Positions 6,500 through 14,795 of a stretch of 30,871 bases of DNA are shown here, one piece after another. The position numbers were made by a program, and so were the translations under genes. How positions within the stretch are numbered: position 1 is the first letter of the stretch; every line of letters begins with the position of its first letter. The stretch covers positions 1 through 30,871 of the forward strand of contig CAKRTC010000026.1 of assembly GCA_934402055.1 (NCBI GenBank). The letters run 5' to 3'. Source of the DNA: an uncultured Lachnospiraceae bacterium. Its GTDB lineage: Bacteria > Bacillota > Clostridia > Lachnospirales > Lachnospiraceae. The notes under the pieces are model-generated. The model saw only the letters and a list, made by a program, of their open reading frames with translations. It searched no databases and was not told where the DNA came from.

Positions 6500-7564
6500 A
6501 TGGAATTGGATGAGAGAAAAACAGTCATATTGAAGGTTATCATCAAGAGTTATCTTGAGACGGGTGAGCCGGTGGGATCGAGAACGATCTCAAAGCTTTG
6601 CGGACTTAATTTAAGTTCTGCGACAATTCGTAACGAGATGAGCGATCTTGTTGAGATGGGCTATATAGAGCAGCCTCATACATCTGCGGGACGTATTCCT
6701 ACGGATAAGGGCTATCGCTTCTATGTAGACAGCATTGTCAGTGAGAATGACCGCAAGATGACGGCTATGACCTCTCAGATGCTTGAGAGAGTGGATAAGC
6801 TTGAGCTGCTTCTTAAGAACATAGTCAGAGCACTTGCAAGCGATACCAATTATGCCGCACTTATCAGCGGACCCAACACTTCAACTGTCAAGATCAAGTA
6901 TATTCAGCTCAGTGTTCCGAGTGAGGAGCAGGTACTGATGCTTCTTGTGCTTGACGGTAATGTCATCAAGAATGAGTTACTCAACATTGAGGAAAGCATG
7001 GATTATGAGACAGCCATGAACCTCACCGTTATGATGAATAATCATCTGAGCGGATTGAGTCTCAGGGAGATCACTCCTAAGCTTATCACCGATATTATGG
7101 TTCAGGCAGGTGCCCAGAGCAGTAATGTCAAGATCATACTCGATGCCATAGTCGAGATGCTTGAGCAGGGTGAGAGCAATCACGATATATTTACGTCGGG
7201 AGCCAAGAATATATTCAAATATCCGGAGCTTACCGATATAGATAAGGCATCACAGCTTATTTCCGCATTTGAGGAAAAGGATAAGCTCAATGATCTTGTC
7301 AACGAAGTTACGGAGCTCAGTGTTACCGAGGGCAACGCAGGAGGCAACATAAGAGTTTATATAGGCGGTGAGGGACCGATCAAGAATATGAAGGATTGCT
7401 CGCTGATCACAGCCAATTATGAACTCGGAGACGGTATGACAGGCGTGATCGGAGTAATAGGTCCTAAGCGTATGGATTACGAGAAGGTCATGCATACCAT
7501 CAACGGTATTAAGGATCAGCTTGATAACAGCTTCTCCGATAAGAATAAAAAGGAAGATGATTGA
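6500..7564 (+). CDS. hrcA: Heat-inducible transcription repressor HrcA
   Basis: HrcA represses class I heat-shock genes by binding CIRCE; one lies directly upstream. The protein is 354 aa, a normal family length. The N-terminal winged-helix domain (about residues 1-75) is recognisable from LDERKTVILKVIIKSYLETG, GEPVGSRT and SSATIRNEMSDLVEMGYI, followed by the conserved PHTSAGRIPTDKGYRFYVD. The C-terminal GAF-like and dimerisation parts include the late GVIGPKRMDYEKVM segment. The ribosome binding site of the ATG at 6500 is weak (AAAGG is about 20 bases upstream; GTTGAG is nearer), which may keep repressor synthesis low. It is the first gene of the operon, one base apart from grpE. Confidence 0.95.
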   Translation: MELDERKTVILKVIIKSYLETGEPVGSRTISKLCGLNLSSATIRNEMSDLVEMGYIEQPHTSAGRIPTDKGYRFYVDSIVSENDRKMTAMTSQMLERVDKLELLLKNIVRALASDTNYAALISGPNTSTVKIKYIQLSVPSEEQVLMLLVLDGNVIKNELLNIEESMDYETAMNLTVMMNNHLSGLSLREITPKLITDIMVQAGAQSSNVKIILDAIVEMLEQGESNHDIFTSGAKNIFKYPELTDIDKASQLISAFEEKDKLNDLVNEVTELSVTEGNAGGNIRVYIGGEGPIKNMKDCSLITANYELGDGMTGVIGVIGPKRMDYEKVMHTINGIKDQLDNSFSDKNKKEDD

Positions 7565-7565
7565 T

Positions 7566-8192
7566 ATGACAGATAAAGACGAAATAAAGACAGAACAGGA
7601 AACTGCGGATACAGCCTGTTGTGAAGAAAATACAGACAAAGAGGCAGAACTTAAGGAGACCGAGGAAACTGCAGCCGAGCAGGATGCAGCTGACGAGGCT
7701 GAGACTGATAAGACTAAAGGCGGTGCCGAAGAAGCGGACGATAACGCAAAGCCTGATAAAAAGGATAAGCAGATCGAAGAACTTAACGATAAATATAAGA
7801 GATTATTTGCAGAGTTCGACAATTTCCGTAAGAGAACGGATGCAGAGAAGGCAGGAATGTTCACCGAGGGAGAGAGAACGGTACTTCTCAAGGTGCTTCC
7901 GCTTATAGACAATTTTGAGAGAGCTATAGCAAGTATTCCGGAGGATCAGAAAGAAACAGCATTGGCTGAGGGCATTGATAAGACCTACAAGTCATTTATG
8001 TCACAGCTTGCAGAGCTTGGAGTTACTCCGATAGATGCGGCAGGCAAGCCGTTTGATGCCAATCTTCACAATGCTGTAATGCATATAGAAGATGAGGAAA
8101 CAGATGAGAACACCGTAGTTGAAGAATTCCAGAAGGGATATATGTTCAAGGATAAGGTTCTCAGATATTCAATGGTTAAGGTAGCCAATTAA
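7566..8192 (+). CDS. grpE: Nucleotide exchange factor GrpE
   Basis: GrpE promotes ADP release from DnaK in the chaperone cycle. I place the start at ATG 7566 (208 aa), 11 bases after AAAAGGA at 7548-7554; the ATG at 7557 is too close to that site, and upstream codons lie inside hrcA. Residues 1-70 are very acidic and low in complexity (Glu, Asp, Ala, Thr rich), a common disordered GrpE extension. The long dimerising helix contains FDNFRKRT and the signature VLPLIDNFERA follows. The C-terminal beta domain ends with LRYSMVKVAN, as in the family. It is separated from hrcA by one base and from dnaK by 52 bases. Confidence 0.95.
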   Translation: MTDKDEIKTEQETADTACCEENTDKEAELKETEETAAEQDAADEAETDKTKGGAEEADDNAKPDKKDKQIEELNDKYKRLFAEFDNFRKRTDAEKAGMFTEGERTVLLKVLPLIDNFERAIASIPEDQKETALAEGIDKTYKSFMSQLAELGVTPIDAAGKPFDANLHNAVMHIEDEETDENTVVEEFQKGYMFKDKVLRYSMVKVAN

Positions 8193-8244
8193 TATATAGT
8201 ACATTTACGGGATTTTTTACTTTCACAGTTTGGAGGATATAATC

Positions 8245-10116
8245 ATGAGCAAGATAATCGGTATTGACCTTGGAACAACAAACAGCTGCGTAGCAGTTAT
8301 GGAAGGCGGTAAGCCAACAGTTATCCCTAACGCAGAGGGACAGAGAACAACACCGTCTGTTGTAGCATTTACAAAGACAGGTGAGAGACTTGTAGGAGAT
8401 CCGGCAAAGCGTCAGGCTATTACCAACCCTGACAGAACCATTTCTTCTATCAAGAGACATATGGGAACAGATTATAAGGTAACTATCGACGGTAAGTCAT
8501 ACACACCTCAGGAGATCTCGGCTATGATCCTTCAGAAGCTGAAGGCAGATGCAGAGAGCTATCTCGGTGAGACCGTATCAGAGGCAGTTATAACAGTTCC
8601 GGCTTATTTCAATGATGCACAGCGTCAGGCAACAAAGGATGCAGGTAAGATCGCAGGTCTTGATGTAAAGCGTATCATCAACGAGCCTACAGCCGCAGCA
8701 CTTGCATACGGGCTTGAGGATGAGAAGGAGCAGAAGGTCATGGTATATGACCTCGGCGGCGGAACATTTGATGTATCTCTTATCGATATCGGAGACGGCG
8801 TAGTTGAGGTTATGGCAACCAACGGTGATACTCACCTTGGCGGAGATGATTATGATAATGCCGTTATGAACTGGCTTGTAAGCGAGTTCAAGAAGGCAGA
8901 GGGCATAGATCTTTCCAATGATAAGATGGCTATGCAGAGACTTAAGGAAGCAGCAGAGAAGGCTAAGAAGGAGCTTTCGGCAGCTACCACTACAAATATC
9001 AACCTTCCGTTCATCACAGCTACACAGGACGGACCTAAGCACCTTGATATGACTCTTACAAGAGCTAAGTTTGATGAGCTTACTGCAGAGCTTACAGCAC
9101 GTACAGATGTTCCTGTACAGAATGCAATGAAGGATGCAGGCGTTACAAATGCAGAACTTGGCAAGGTACTTCTTGTAGGTGGTTCTACACGTATGATCTG
9201 CGCTCAGGATGAGGTTAAGAAGCTTACGGGCAAGGAGCCTTCAAAGACTCTTAATCCTGATGAGTGTGTAGCTATCGGTGCTGCCGTACAGGGTGGTAAG
9301 CTTGCAGGTGATGCAGGCGCCGGCGATGTTCTTCTTCTTGATGTTACACCGCTTACACTCAGCATCGAGACTCTCGGCGGAGTTGCTACTCCTCTTATCA
9401 AGAGAAATACAACTATCCCGACAACAGCTTCACAGATCTTCTCAACAGCAGCAGATAACCAGACAGCGGTTGATATCCACATTGTTCAGGGTGAGCGTGA
9501 GTTTGCTAAGGACAATAAGACACTCGGTCAGTTCAGACTTGACGGTATTGCTCCGGCTCCGCGCGGAATCCCGCAGATCGAGGTTAAGTTTGATATCGAT
9601 GCCAATGGTATCGTAAATGTATCAGCCAAGGATCTCGGAACAGGTAAGGATGCCCATATCACTATCACATCCGGCTCCAACATGTCACAGGATGATATTG
9701 ATAAGGCAGTAAGAGAGGCTCAGCAGTTCGAGGCAGAGGATAAGAAGAAGAAAGAGGGAATCGACACAAAGAATGAGGCTGACTCTATGGTATTCCAGAC
9801 AGAGAAGGCACTCAAGGAAGTGGGCGATAAGGTATCTGATTCCGATAAGGCAGCTGTACAGGCAGATGTTGATGCACTTAAGAATGCTCTTGCAGCACTT
9901 CCGGCAGACGGAACACTTACAGACGATCAGATCGCTAACATCAAGTCTCTCAAGGAGAAGCTTATGACATCTTCACAGGGAGTATTCACAAAGATGTATG
10001 AGCAGGCTCAGACCGCTCAGGGAGCAGCAGGAGCTCAGGGCAGCGATGCAGGCAGCACTCAGCAGAGCGCACCGCATGACGACAATGTAGTTGACGGTGA
10101 TTACAAGGAAGTTTGA
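8245..10116 (+). CDS. dnaK: Chaperone protein DnaK (Hsp70)
   Basis: This is an ATP-dependent Hsp70 chaperone of 623 aa when started at ATG 8245, eight bases after GGAGG (8232-8236); a TTG at 8230 would overlap the ribosome binding site and is not likely. The nucleotide-binding domain begins with GIDLGTTNSCVAVMEGG and includes YDLGGGTFDVS; the substrate domain contains LLLDVTPLTLSIETLGG and the beta-sandwich motifs. The tail is Gln/Gly/Ala rich and ends in acidic residues (DGDYKEV). The segment after GGSTR reads MICAQDEV (M317 onward), where relatives usually have IPAVQ; this is a substitution with no frame change. It works with the neighbouring GrpE and DnaJ and is controlled by the CIRCE element upstream of hrcA. 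Confidence 0.97.
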   Translation: MSKIIGIDLGTTNSCVAVMEGGKPTVIPNAEGQRTTPSVVAFTKTGERLVGDPAKRQAITNPDRTISSIKRHMGTDYKVTIDGKSYTPQEISAMILQKLKADAESYLGETVSEAVITVPAYFNDAQRQATKDAGKIAGLDVKRIINEPTAAALAYGLEDEKEQKVMVYDLGGGTFDVSLIDIGDGVVEVMATNGDTHLGGDDYDNAVMNWLVSEFKKAEGIDLSNDKMAMQRLKEAAEKAKKELSAATTTNINLPFITATQDGPKHLDMTLTRAKFDELTAELTARTDVPVQNAMKDAGVTNAELGKVLLVGGSTRMICAQDEVKKLTGKEPSKTLNPDECVAIGAAVQGGKLAGDAGAGDVLLLDVTPLTLSIETLGGVATPLIKRNTTIPTTASQIFSTAADNQTAVDIHIVQGEREFAKDNKTLGQFRLDGIAPAPRGIPQIEVKFDIDANGIVNVSAKDLGTGKDAHITITSGSNMSQDDIDKAVREAQQFEAEDKKKKEGIDTKNEADSMVFQTEKALKEVGDKVSDSDKAAVQADVDALKNALAALPADGTLTDDQIANIKSLKEKLMTSSQGVFTKMYEQAQTAQGAAGAQGSDAGSTQQSAPHDDNVVDGDYKEV

Positions 10117-10158
10117 TCGTAATTGACAAACAAAGATAAACATTGTGACTGAATGGCT

Positions 10159-10186
10159 TTGACATATCAGTTGCACATATTACTAT
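10159..10186 (+). promoter_or_regulatory. Probable separate promoter for dnaJ
   Basis: A perfect TTGACA at 10159-10164 is followed after 16 bases by TACTAT at 10181-10186. Transcription would begin near 10193, within the left arm of the hairpin at 10189-10213. No CIRCE element is seen here, so dnaJ could be transcribed apart from the HrcA-controlled operon as well as by read-through. Confidence 0.5.
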
Positions 10187-10188
10187 CG

Positions 10189-10213
10189 ATGGCGAAGTAT
10201 CTTACTTCGCCAT
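10189..10213 (+). other. Perfect 11-bp hairpin between dnaK and dnaJ
   Basis: ATGGCGAAGTA (10189-10199) pairs perfectly with TACTTCGCCAT (10203-10213) across a three-base loop. No T-run follows, so it is not a standard terminator. It may be a processing or stability hairpin protecting the upstream dnaK message, or an attenuator that lowers dnaJ expression relative to dnaK. Confidence 0.7.
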
Positions 10214-10251
10214 ACGGTGTGTTTGGAATTATAATAGCTTGAGGATGAAAC

Positions 10252-11379
10252 ATGGCTGAAAAAAGAGATTATTATGAGGTATTGGGAGTAGATAAGTCGG
10301 CTGACGATGCGACTATCAAGAAGGCGTACAGACAGTTGGCAAAAAAGTATCATCCCGATTCCAATCCGGGAGATAAGGAGGCCGAGGCCAAATTCAAGGA
10401 AGCCGGCGAGGCATATGCCGTATTGTCGGATCCGGAGAAGCGAGCTGCGTATGACAGGTACGGTCATGCGGCATTTGATCCGAACTCTGCGGCAGGTCGT
10501 GCTTCGGGCTTCGGCGGATTTGATTTTAACGGAATGGATTTCTCCGATATATTCGGAGATCTGTTCGGAGGCGGCTTCGGTTTCGGAGGCGGCGGCTACA
10601 GAAGCTATGGTAGTCAGACCGCAGCAAGACGCGGAGCCGATGTCAGAGCTGTGATACGCATCAATTTTAATGATGCCGTATTCGGATGTGAAAAAGAAAT
10701 AGATATCAATTACAAGGATACCTGTAAGAGCTGCAACGGAAGCGGAGCCAAGGCAGGAACCTCACCGGAGACCTGTCCTAAGTGTCAGGGACGCGGCAAG
10801 GTTACCATGATACAGAACAATCCGTTCTTCGGACAGATGCAGACAGTAACAACCTGTCCTGACTGCGGAGGTTCGGGCAAGATAATTAAAGAGAAGTGTC
10901 CGGATTGCCGCGGAACGGGATATATTCAGGGCAAGAAGCGCTTTAAGATCAATATTCCGGCAGGTATAGACGACGGACAGGCGATAAGACTTTCAGGTGC
11001 CGGAGAGCCGGGCAGCAACGGAGGACCGAGAGGCGATCTGTTGGTTGAGGTTTCGGTAACCGAGGATCCAAAGTTCAAGCGTCAGGGCAACACGATATTC
11101 TCAACGATATCCGTTCCTTATGCCAAGATGGTGCTCGGAGGTCCGATACATATCAATACCGTTGACGGTAAGGTAGAGTATCAGATCAAACCGGGAACAC
11201 CTACAGATACCAAGGTGCGCTTGAGAGGCAAGGGAGTACCGTTTATCAATAACAAGAGTGCAAGAGGAGATCACTATGTAACTCTTATGGTAAAGGTACC
11301 TACGGCACTTAATGCCGAGCAGAAGAAGGCACTTAAGGAATATGCTTTAAGCTGCGGAGAAGACCCGGATAAGGTATAA
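10252..11379 (+). CDS. dnaJ: Chaperone protein DnaJ (Hsp40, type I)
   Basis: DnaJ delivers unfolded clients to DnaK and stimulates its ATPase. At 375 aa it has the complete type I arrangement: J domain (about residues 5-70) with HPD at 34-36, a Gly/Phe-rich linker (about 82-120), and four zinc-binding CxxCxGxG repeats starting at C158, C175, C202 and C216, followed by two beta-sandwich client-binding domains. The start ATG at 10252 has GAGGA six bases upstream. It lies 135 bases after dnaK, with a hairpin and its own possible promoter in the gap, and ends before a clear terminator at 11429-11456. Confidence 0.97.
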   Translation: MAEKRDYYEVLGVDKSADDATIKKAYRQLAKKYHPDSNPGDKEAEAKFKEAGEAYAVLSDPEKRAAYDRYGHAAFDPNSAAGRASGFGGFDFNGMDFSDIFGDLFGGGFGFGGGGYRSYGSQTAARRGADVRAVIRINFNDAVFGCEKEIDINYKDTCKSCNGSGAKAGTSPETCPKCQGRGKVTMIQNNPFFGQMQTVTTCPDCGGSGKIIKEKCPDCRGTGYIQGKKRFKINIPAGIDDGQAIRLSGAGEPGSNGGPRGDLLVEVSVTEDPKFKRQGNTIFSTISVPYAKMVLGGPIHINTVDGKVEYQIKPGTPTDTKVRLRGKGVPFINNKSARGDHYVTLMVKVPTALNAEQKKALKEYALSCGEDPDKV

Positions 11380-11428
11380 AACAATATCAGGTTTAAGATC
11401 GGGATTCATATGAATAGGATCATGTTAT

Positions 11429-11456
11429 AAAGCGGAATCGTAAGGTTCCGCTTTTT
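11429..11456 (+). terminator. Rho-independent terminator of dnaJ
   Basis: AAAGCGGAA (11429-11437) pairs perfectly with TTCCGCTTT (11446-11454) around an 8-base loop, and the T-run spans 11452-11456. It closes the heat-shock block. The final Ts are also part of the -35 box of the next promoter. Confidence 0.85.
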
Positions 11457-11483
11457 GACTTTATACAGTCAAGGTGATAAAAT
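11455..11483 (+). promoter_or_regulatory. Probable lgt promoter
   Basis: TTGACT (11455-11460) and TAAAAT (11478-11483) are separated by 17 bases. The -35 box begins in the T-run of the dnaJ terminator. A weaker alternative nearer the gene is TTTCAA (11499-11504) with TATAAA (11522-11527), but that would leave almost no leader before the ribosome binding site. Confidence 0.55.
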
Positions 11484-11548
11484 TTATCAAGTGGACTGTT
11501 TCAACGGCGAGTGCACAGATCTATAAATAAAATTGGAGAAGATCGTAT

Positions 11549-12445
11549 ATGACATATAATGGAGCCGATATAATTTTTCCGCATCTTGGCATTGTGATAA
11601 GACATCTAAGTAATCATATATCTCTGTTCGGGAAATTTGATATTGCGTATTACGGAATCATTATCGGAATCGGCATGCTACTGGCGCTGTTTGTTGTAGA
11701 GACCGATGCGAGACGCCATGGAAATGACTCAGGCATCTACTATGATTTCTTTATATTTGCAATCATTTTCGGAGTACTCGGAGCAAGGCTCTACTATGTT
11801 ATATTTGAATGGGACTACTATAAGGGCGACCTTATGCGTATCCTTAATATACGTGAGGGCGGACTCGCCATATACGGAGGTATAATAAGCGGAGCTGTTA
11901 CTGCTGCGGTTTTCTGCAAGATTCGCAAGATCAGTTTCCTTAAGCTCTCTGACAGCGCTATGCTGGGAGTGCTTGTAGGTCAGTTTATAGGCAGATGGGG
12001 CAATTTCTTTAACTGTGAGGCCTTCGGAGGATACACGGATTCACTGTTTGCCATGCGTATCAAAGCTTCGCTCGCCAATCCGTCCATGATTTCCGATGAG
12101 CTTGTAACTCACATGATCAATGACAACGGAATTAAATATATACAGGTTCATCCGACCTTTCTGTATGAATCCGTATGGAATTTTCTGACATTTATAATCC
12201 TTTATATTTACGCAGGCAAGAAAGAGCCGGGTTCCGGCAACGTCACGATAATGTATTTCTTATGCTACGGACTCGGACGTTTCCTTATTGAAGGACTTCG
12301 TACGGATCAGCTCAAGATACCGGGCACGGACTTGGCTGTATCACAGTGTCTGTCATTGCTGCTGTTTGTAAGCATGCTTATCATAATAGCAGTGCGCAGA
12401 GCAAAGCATAATAAGGCCGCAGAGGCAGCTTCCGCAAAACAGTAA
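11549..12445 (+). CDS. lgt: Prolipoprotein diacylglyceryl transferase Lgt
   Basis: Lgt transfers a diacylglyceryl group from phosphatidylglycerol to the lipobox cysteine of prelipoproteins, in the cytoplasmic membrane. The 298-aa protein has about seven hydrophobic segments. The conserved GGLAIYGGI (residues 104-112), the signature RWGNFFN (149-155) and HPTFLYES (201-208) are present, as is the late LGRFLIEGLRTDQL. The start ATG at 11549 lies ten bases after GGAG (11535-11538). It stands alone between terminators, with its own predicted promoter. Nothing unusual is seen beyond a short polar tail of Ala, Lys and Glu. Confidence 0.95.
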   Translation: MTYNGADIIFPHLGIVIRHLSNHISLFGKFDIAYYGIIIGIGMLLALFVVETDARRHGNDSGIYYDFFIFAIIFGVLGARLYYVIFEWDYYKGDLMRILNIREGGLAIYGGIISGAVTAAVFCKIRKISFLKLSDSAMLGVLVGQFIGRWGNFFNCEAFGGYTDSLFAMRIKASLANPSMISDELVTHMINDNGIKYIQVHPTFLYESVWNFLTFIILYIYAGKKEPGSGNVTIMYFLCYGLGRFLIEGLRTDQLKIPGTDLAVSQCLSLLLFVSMLIIIAVRRAKHNKAAEAASAKQ

Positions 12446-12486
12446 TTTACAATAAATATTTAACTATATGCTGCTATACAAAGAAA

Positions 12487-12529
12487 CACCCTCTTTACCG
12501 AAGTTGATCCGGTAGAGAGGGTGCTTTTT
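12487..12529 (+). terminator. Terminator after lgt, likely bidirectional
   Basis: CACCCTCT (12487-12494) pairs with AGAGGGTG (12516-12523), and TACCG with CGGTA inside; TTTTT follows at 12525-12529. On the minus strand the stem is followed by GTTTCTTTG, so it could also stop transcripts coming from ppk1. The rest of the gap to 12638 holds only a small ACTCCT/AGGAGT inverted repeat (12558-12577) and the minus-strand hairpin listed next. Confidence 0.85.
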
Positions 12530-12605
12530 GATCTCACAGGAAACTTTGTCCTATAACACTCCTATGAAATCAGGAGTATTCTGCTGAATGTGTACTTGTG
12601 CGAAG

Positions 12606-12633
12606 GGAAAAAGTGTTGCTGTGCATTACAGCA
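12606..12633 (-). terminator. Probable ppk1 terminator on the minus strand
   Basis: Read on the minus strand just after the ppk1 stop, TGCTGT and ACAGCA (12617-12622 and 12628-12633) form a 6-bp stem with a 5-base loop, followed by ACACTTTTTCCC. The stem is short, but placement and T-run fit a terminator. Confidence 0.5.
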
Positions 12634-12638
12634 GTGTC

Positions 12639-14795
12639 TTACTTATGCCTTTTATTAAACAAAGCCTTGAAATGCTCTGCGGCATCCTTAAGCCTGTCGG
12701 CAAAGCCTTCCTTATCGATCTCAGCCTCATTAACAGGGGTATGAGGAGAATGCTCCATAAAGTAAGCCTGTGAGTCGAACATATCGGCTCCGCATTTGCG
12801 GCCGTATGAGCCGTCGGACATCATGAAGCAGGCCTTGGCTGTATCGCGCAGCTGAGACTGCAATATCCATTTGAGCTGATCCTTCAGATATGGATCTGTA
12901 ATAGGACAGGCAATCTCTACACGGCGGTTAAGGTTACGTGTCATAAGATCGGCAGAAGCAATGTAGAAACGTTCATCTTCACCGCGACCGAAGAGATAGA
13001 TACGTGCATGCTCAAGGTAACGTCCGACAATACTGGTGATATGCACATTATTGGAATATCCGGAGATACCCGGCAGTATGCAGCAGATACCTCTGATTAT
13101 AAGCTGTATCTCGACACCTGCCTTGCTTGCTTCGCTGAGTTTATTCATTACATCAAGCTCGGTTACCGAATTGGCCTTGATGCAGATGTATCCGTCAGGA
13201 CCTTTTTTGATCTCTGCGTCTATATTTTCGCATATAACATTTTTGATGCCGTATGGAGAAACACAGAGAGCCTTGTAATCGCCGTCAAGATTATTGACAA
13301 GCATATTGCGGAAGAAGCAGGCTGCATCCTCACCTATAACATCGGAAGCTGTCATAAGACTGAGATCGGTGTACATGGTATTGGTCTTCTCATTGTAGTT
13401 TCCGGTGCCGATCTGTGTGATGTAGTTTAGCTTGCCTCGGGTACGTATGGTTATGAGACATATTTTGCTGTGGCACTTGAAGCCCTCCATACCGTAGATG
13501 ACCTGACAGCCGGATTCCTCAAGCATCTTGGACCAGGCGAGATTGTTAGCCTCATCAAATCTTGCACGAAGCTCCATAAGTACGAGGACTTCCTTGTCGT
13601 TTTCGGCGGCACGGCAGAGTATGTGTGCAATCTTGGACGAGGATGCGAGTCTGTAGATGGTGATCTTGATGGATAATACCTCAGGATCGTCGGCAGCTTC
13701 GCTTAGCAGTTTGAGGAAAGGCTCAACCGAATCATATGGATAGAAGAGCATTTTGTCGGATTTTCTTATCTGACTTATCATGCTGTGAGTGCTGCTGATA
13801 TCCTCAGCTTTTCTCGGAGTATAGGGCTTATACAGCAGAGGCTTGACTGTCTCCTTATCGAGGTCGCCTATCAATGAAAATACATATTTCATATTAAGAG
13901 GACACTCATCTACGAAGGATTGGTGTGCTTCAATATTTACTATAGATAAGAGCTTGTCAAAGAAAGGCTTGCTCGGCTTTTGATTCAGCTCAAGTCTTAC
14001 AACCGAGAGATTATCTCTCTTTTTAAGCAGCATGCTTATCTGACGTCTGAAGTCTTCCTCATTATCGTCGAATTTCTCATCATCAAAGCTTATGTCGGCA
14101 TTACGTGTAACGCACATAATACATGCCTCATCCACAAAATATGCGTTGAACAAGGACGGCATCATATTGAGCAGGATGTTTTCCGTGCGTACATAACGAT
14201 TACTGTCGGGAAGCATTATATAGGCGGGAATTGCTTCAGGCATGGAAATGAGACCTATTGCGTTCTTTCCCTTTTTATCGGACAAAAGAGCAACAGCGTG
14301 CAGACGCTTTCCTACTATATGGGGAACCGGATGATGCGGCCCGATTATAATAGGAGAGAGTACAGGCAGCATATTGAGCTTAAAATATCTGTTTACAAAT
14401 TTGGTTTCCTCCGGTGTAAGCTTTGAGACCGGAACATCCTCTATACCGTGTTGCTTCAGGGCCGAAGCAACTGATCTGTATATCTGCTTCTTGAGATTAA
14501 TAAGCCCCGGTACGGTACGGTATATCCTGTCTAACTGCTCATCAGCCGTAAGTCCTGTCTTATTGTCCTTCTGCTCGGGAGAGAGGTGAGCTATATCAAA
14601 CAGACTTCCGACTCTTACCATGAAGAACTCATCCAGATTGCTTGAAAATATCGATATGAACTTAAGGCGCTCAAGCAGAGGTACTGTTTCGTCGGCAGCC
14701 TCTTCGAGAACACGCTGATCGAATCTCAGCCAGCTTAATTCACGGTTTTGCGTAAACGGATGACTTATTGAGTGCATTTCAGAACTTTTTGACAT
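12639..14795 (-). CDS. ppk1: Polyphosphate kinase Ppk1
   Basis: Ppk1 reversibly polymerises the terminal phosphate of ATP into inorganic polyphosphate. The 718-aa protein shows the N-terminal motif NRELSWLRFDQRVLEEA and NLDEFFMVR. Two histidines match those known in E. coli Ppk: H442 in GFKCHSK, equivalent to the autophosphorylated H435, and H596 in LEHARI, equivalent to H592. The C-terminal phospholipase D-like halves are complete. The minus-strand start ATG (14795) is preceded by GGGAAGGA. It begins inside the 3-prime end of ppx, with 31 bases of overlap, so the two are co-translated. No PhoB/PhoP box could be identified. Confidence 0.95.
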   Translation of the reverse strand: MSKSSEMHSISHPFTQNRELSWLRFDQRVLEEAADETVPLLERLKFISIFSSNLDEFFMVRVGSLFDIAHLSPEQKDNKTGLTADEQLDRIYRTVPGLINLKKQIYRSVASALKQHGIEDVPVSKLTPEETKFVNRYFKLNMLPVLSPIIIGPHHPVPHIVGKRLHAVALLSDKKGKNAIGLISMPEAIPAYIMLPDSNRYVRTENILLNMMPSLFNAYFVDEACIMCVTRNADISFDDEKFDDNEEDFRRQISMLLKKRDNLSVVRLELNQKPSKPFFDKLLSIVNIEAHQSFVDECPLNMKYVFSLIGDLDKETVKPLLYKPYTPRKAEDISSTHSMISQIRKSDKMLFYPYDSVEPFLKLLSEAADDPEVLSIKITIYRLASSSKIAHILCRAAENDKEVLVLMELRARFDEANNLAWSKMLEESGCQVIYGMEGFKCHSKICLITIRTRGKLNYITQIGTGNYNEKTNTMYTDLSLMTASDVIGEDAACFFRNMLVNNLDGDYKALCVSPYGIKNVICENIDAEIKKGPDGYICIKANSVTELDVMNKLSEASKAGVEIQLIIRGICCILPGISGYSNNVHITSIVGRYLEHARIYLFGRGEDERFYIASADLMTRNLNRRVEIACPITDPYLKDQLKWILQSQLRDTAKACFMMSDGSYGRKCGADMFDSQAYFMEHSPHTPVNEAEIDKEGFADRLKDAAEHFKALFNKRHK

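Noticed and set aside
7250..7912. 220-codon Ser-rich minus-strand frame across hrcA and grpE
   Set aside because: The Ser/Ala/Val composition is simply the reverse complement of the acidic GrpE N-terminus; no independent evidence.
10230..10235. TATAAT before dnaJ as a promoter -10 box
   Set aside because: The sequence 17 bases upstream (TCGCCA) is not a -35 box, and the resulting start would fall in or after the ribosome binding site.
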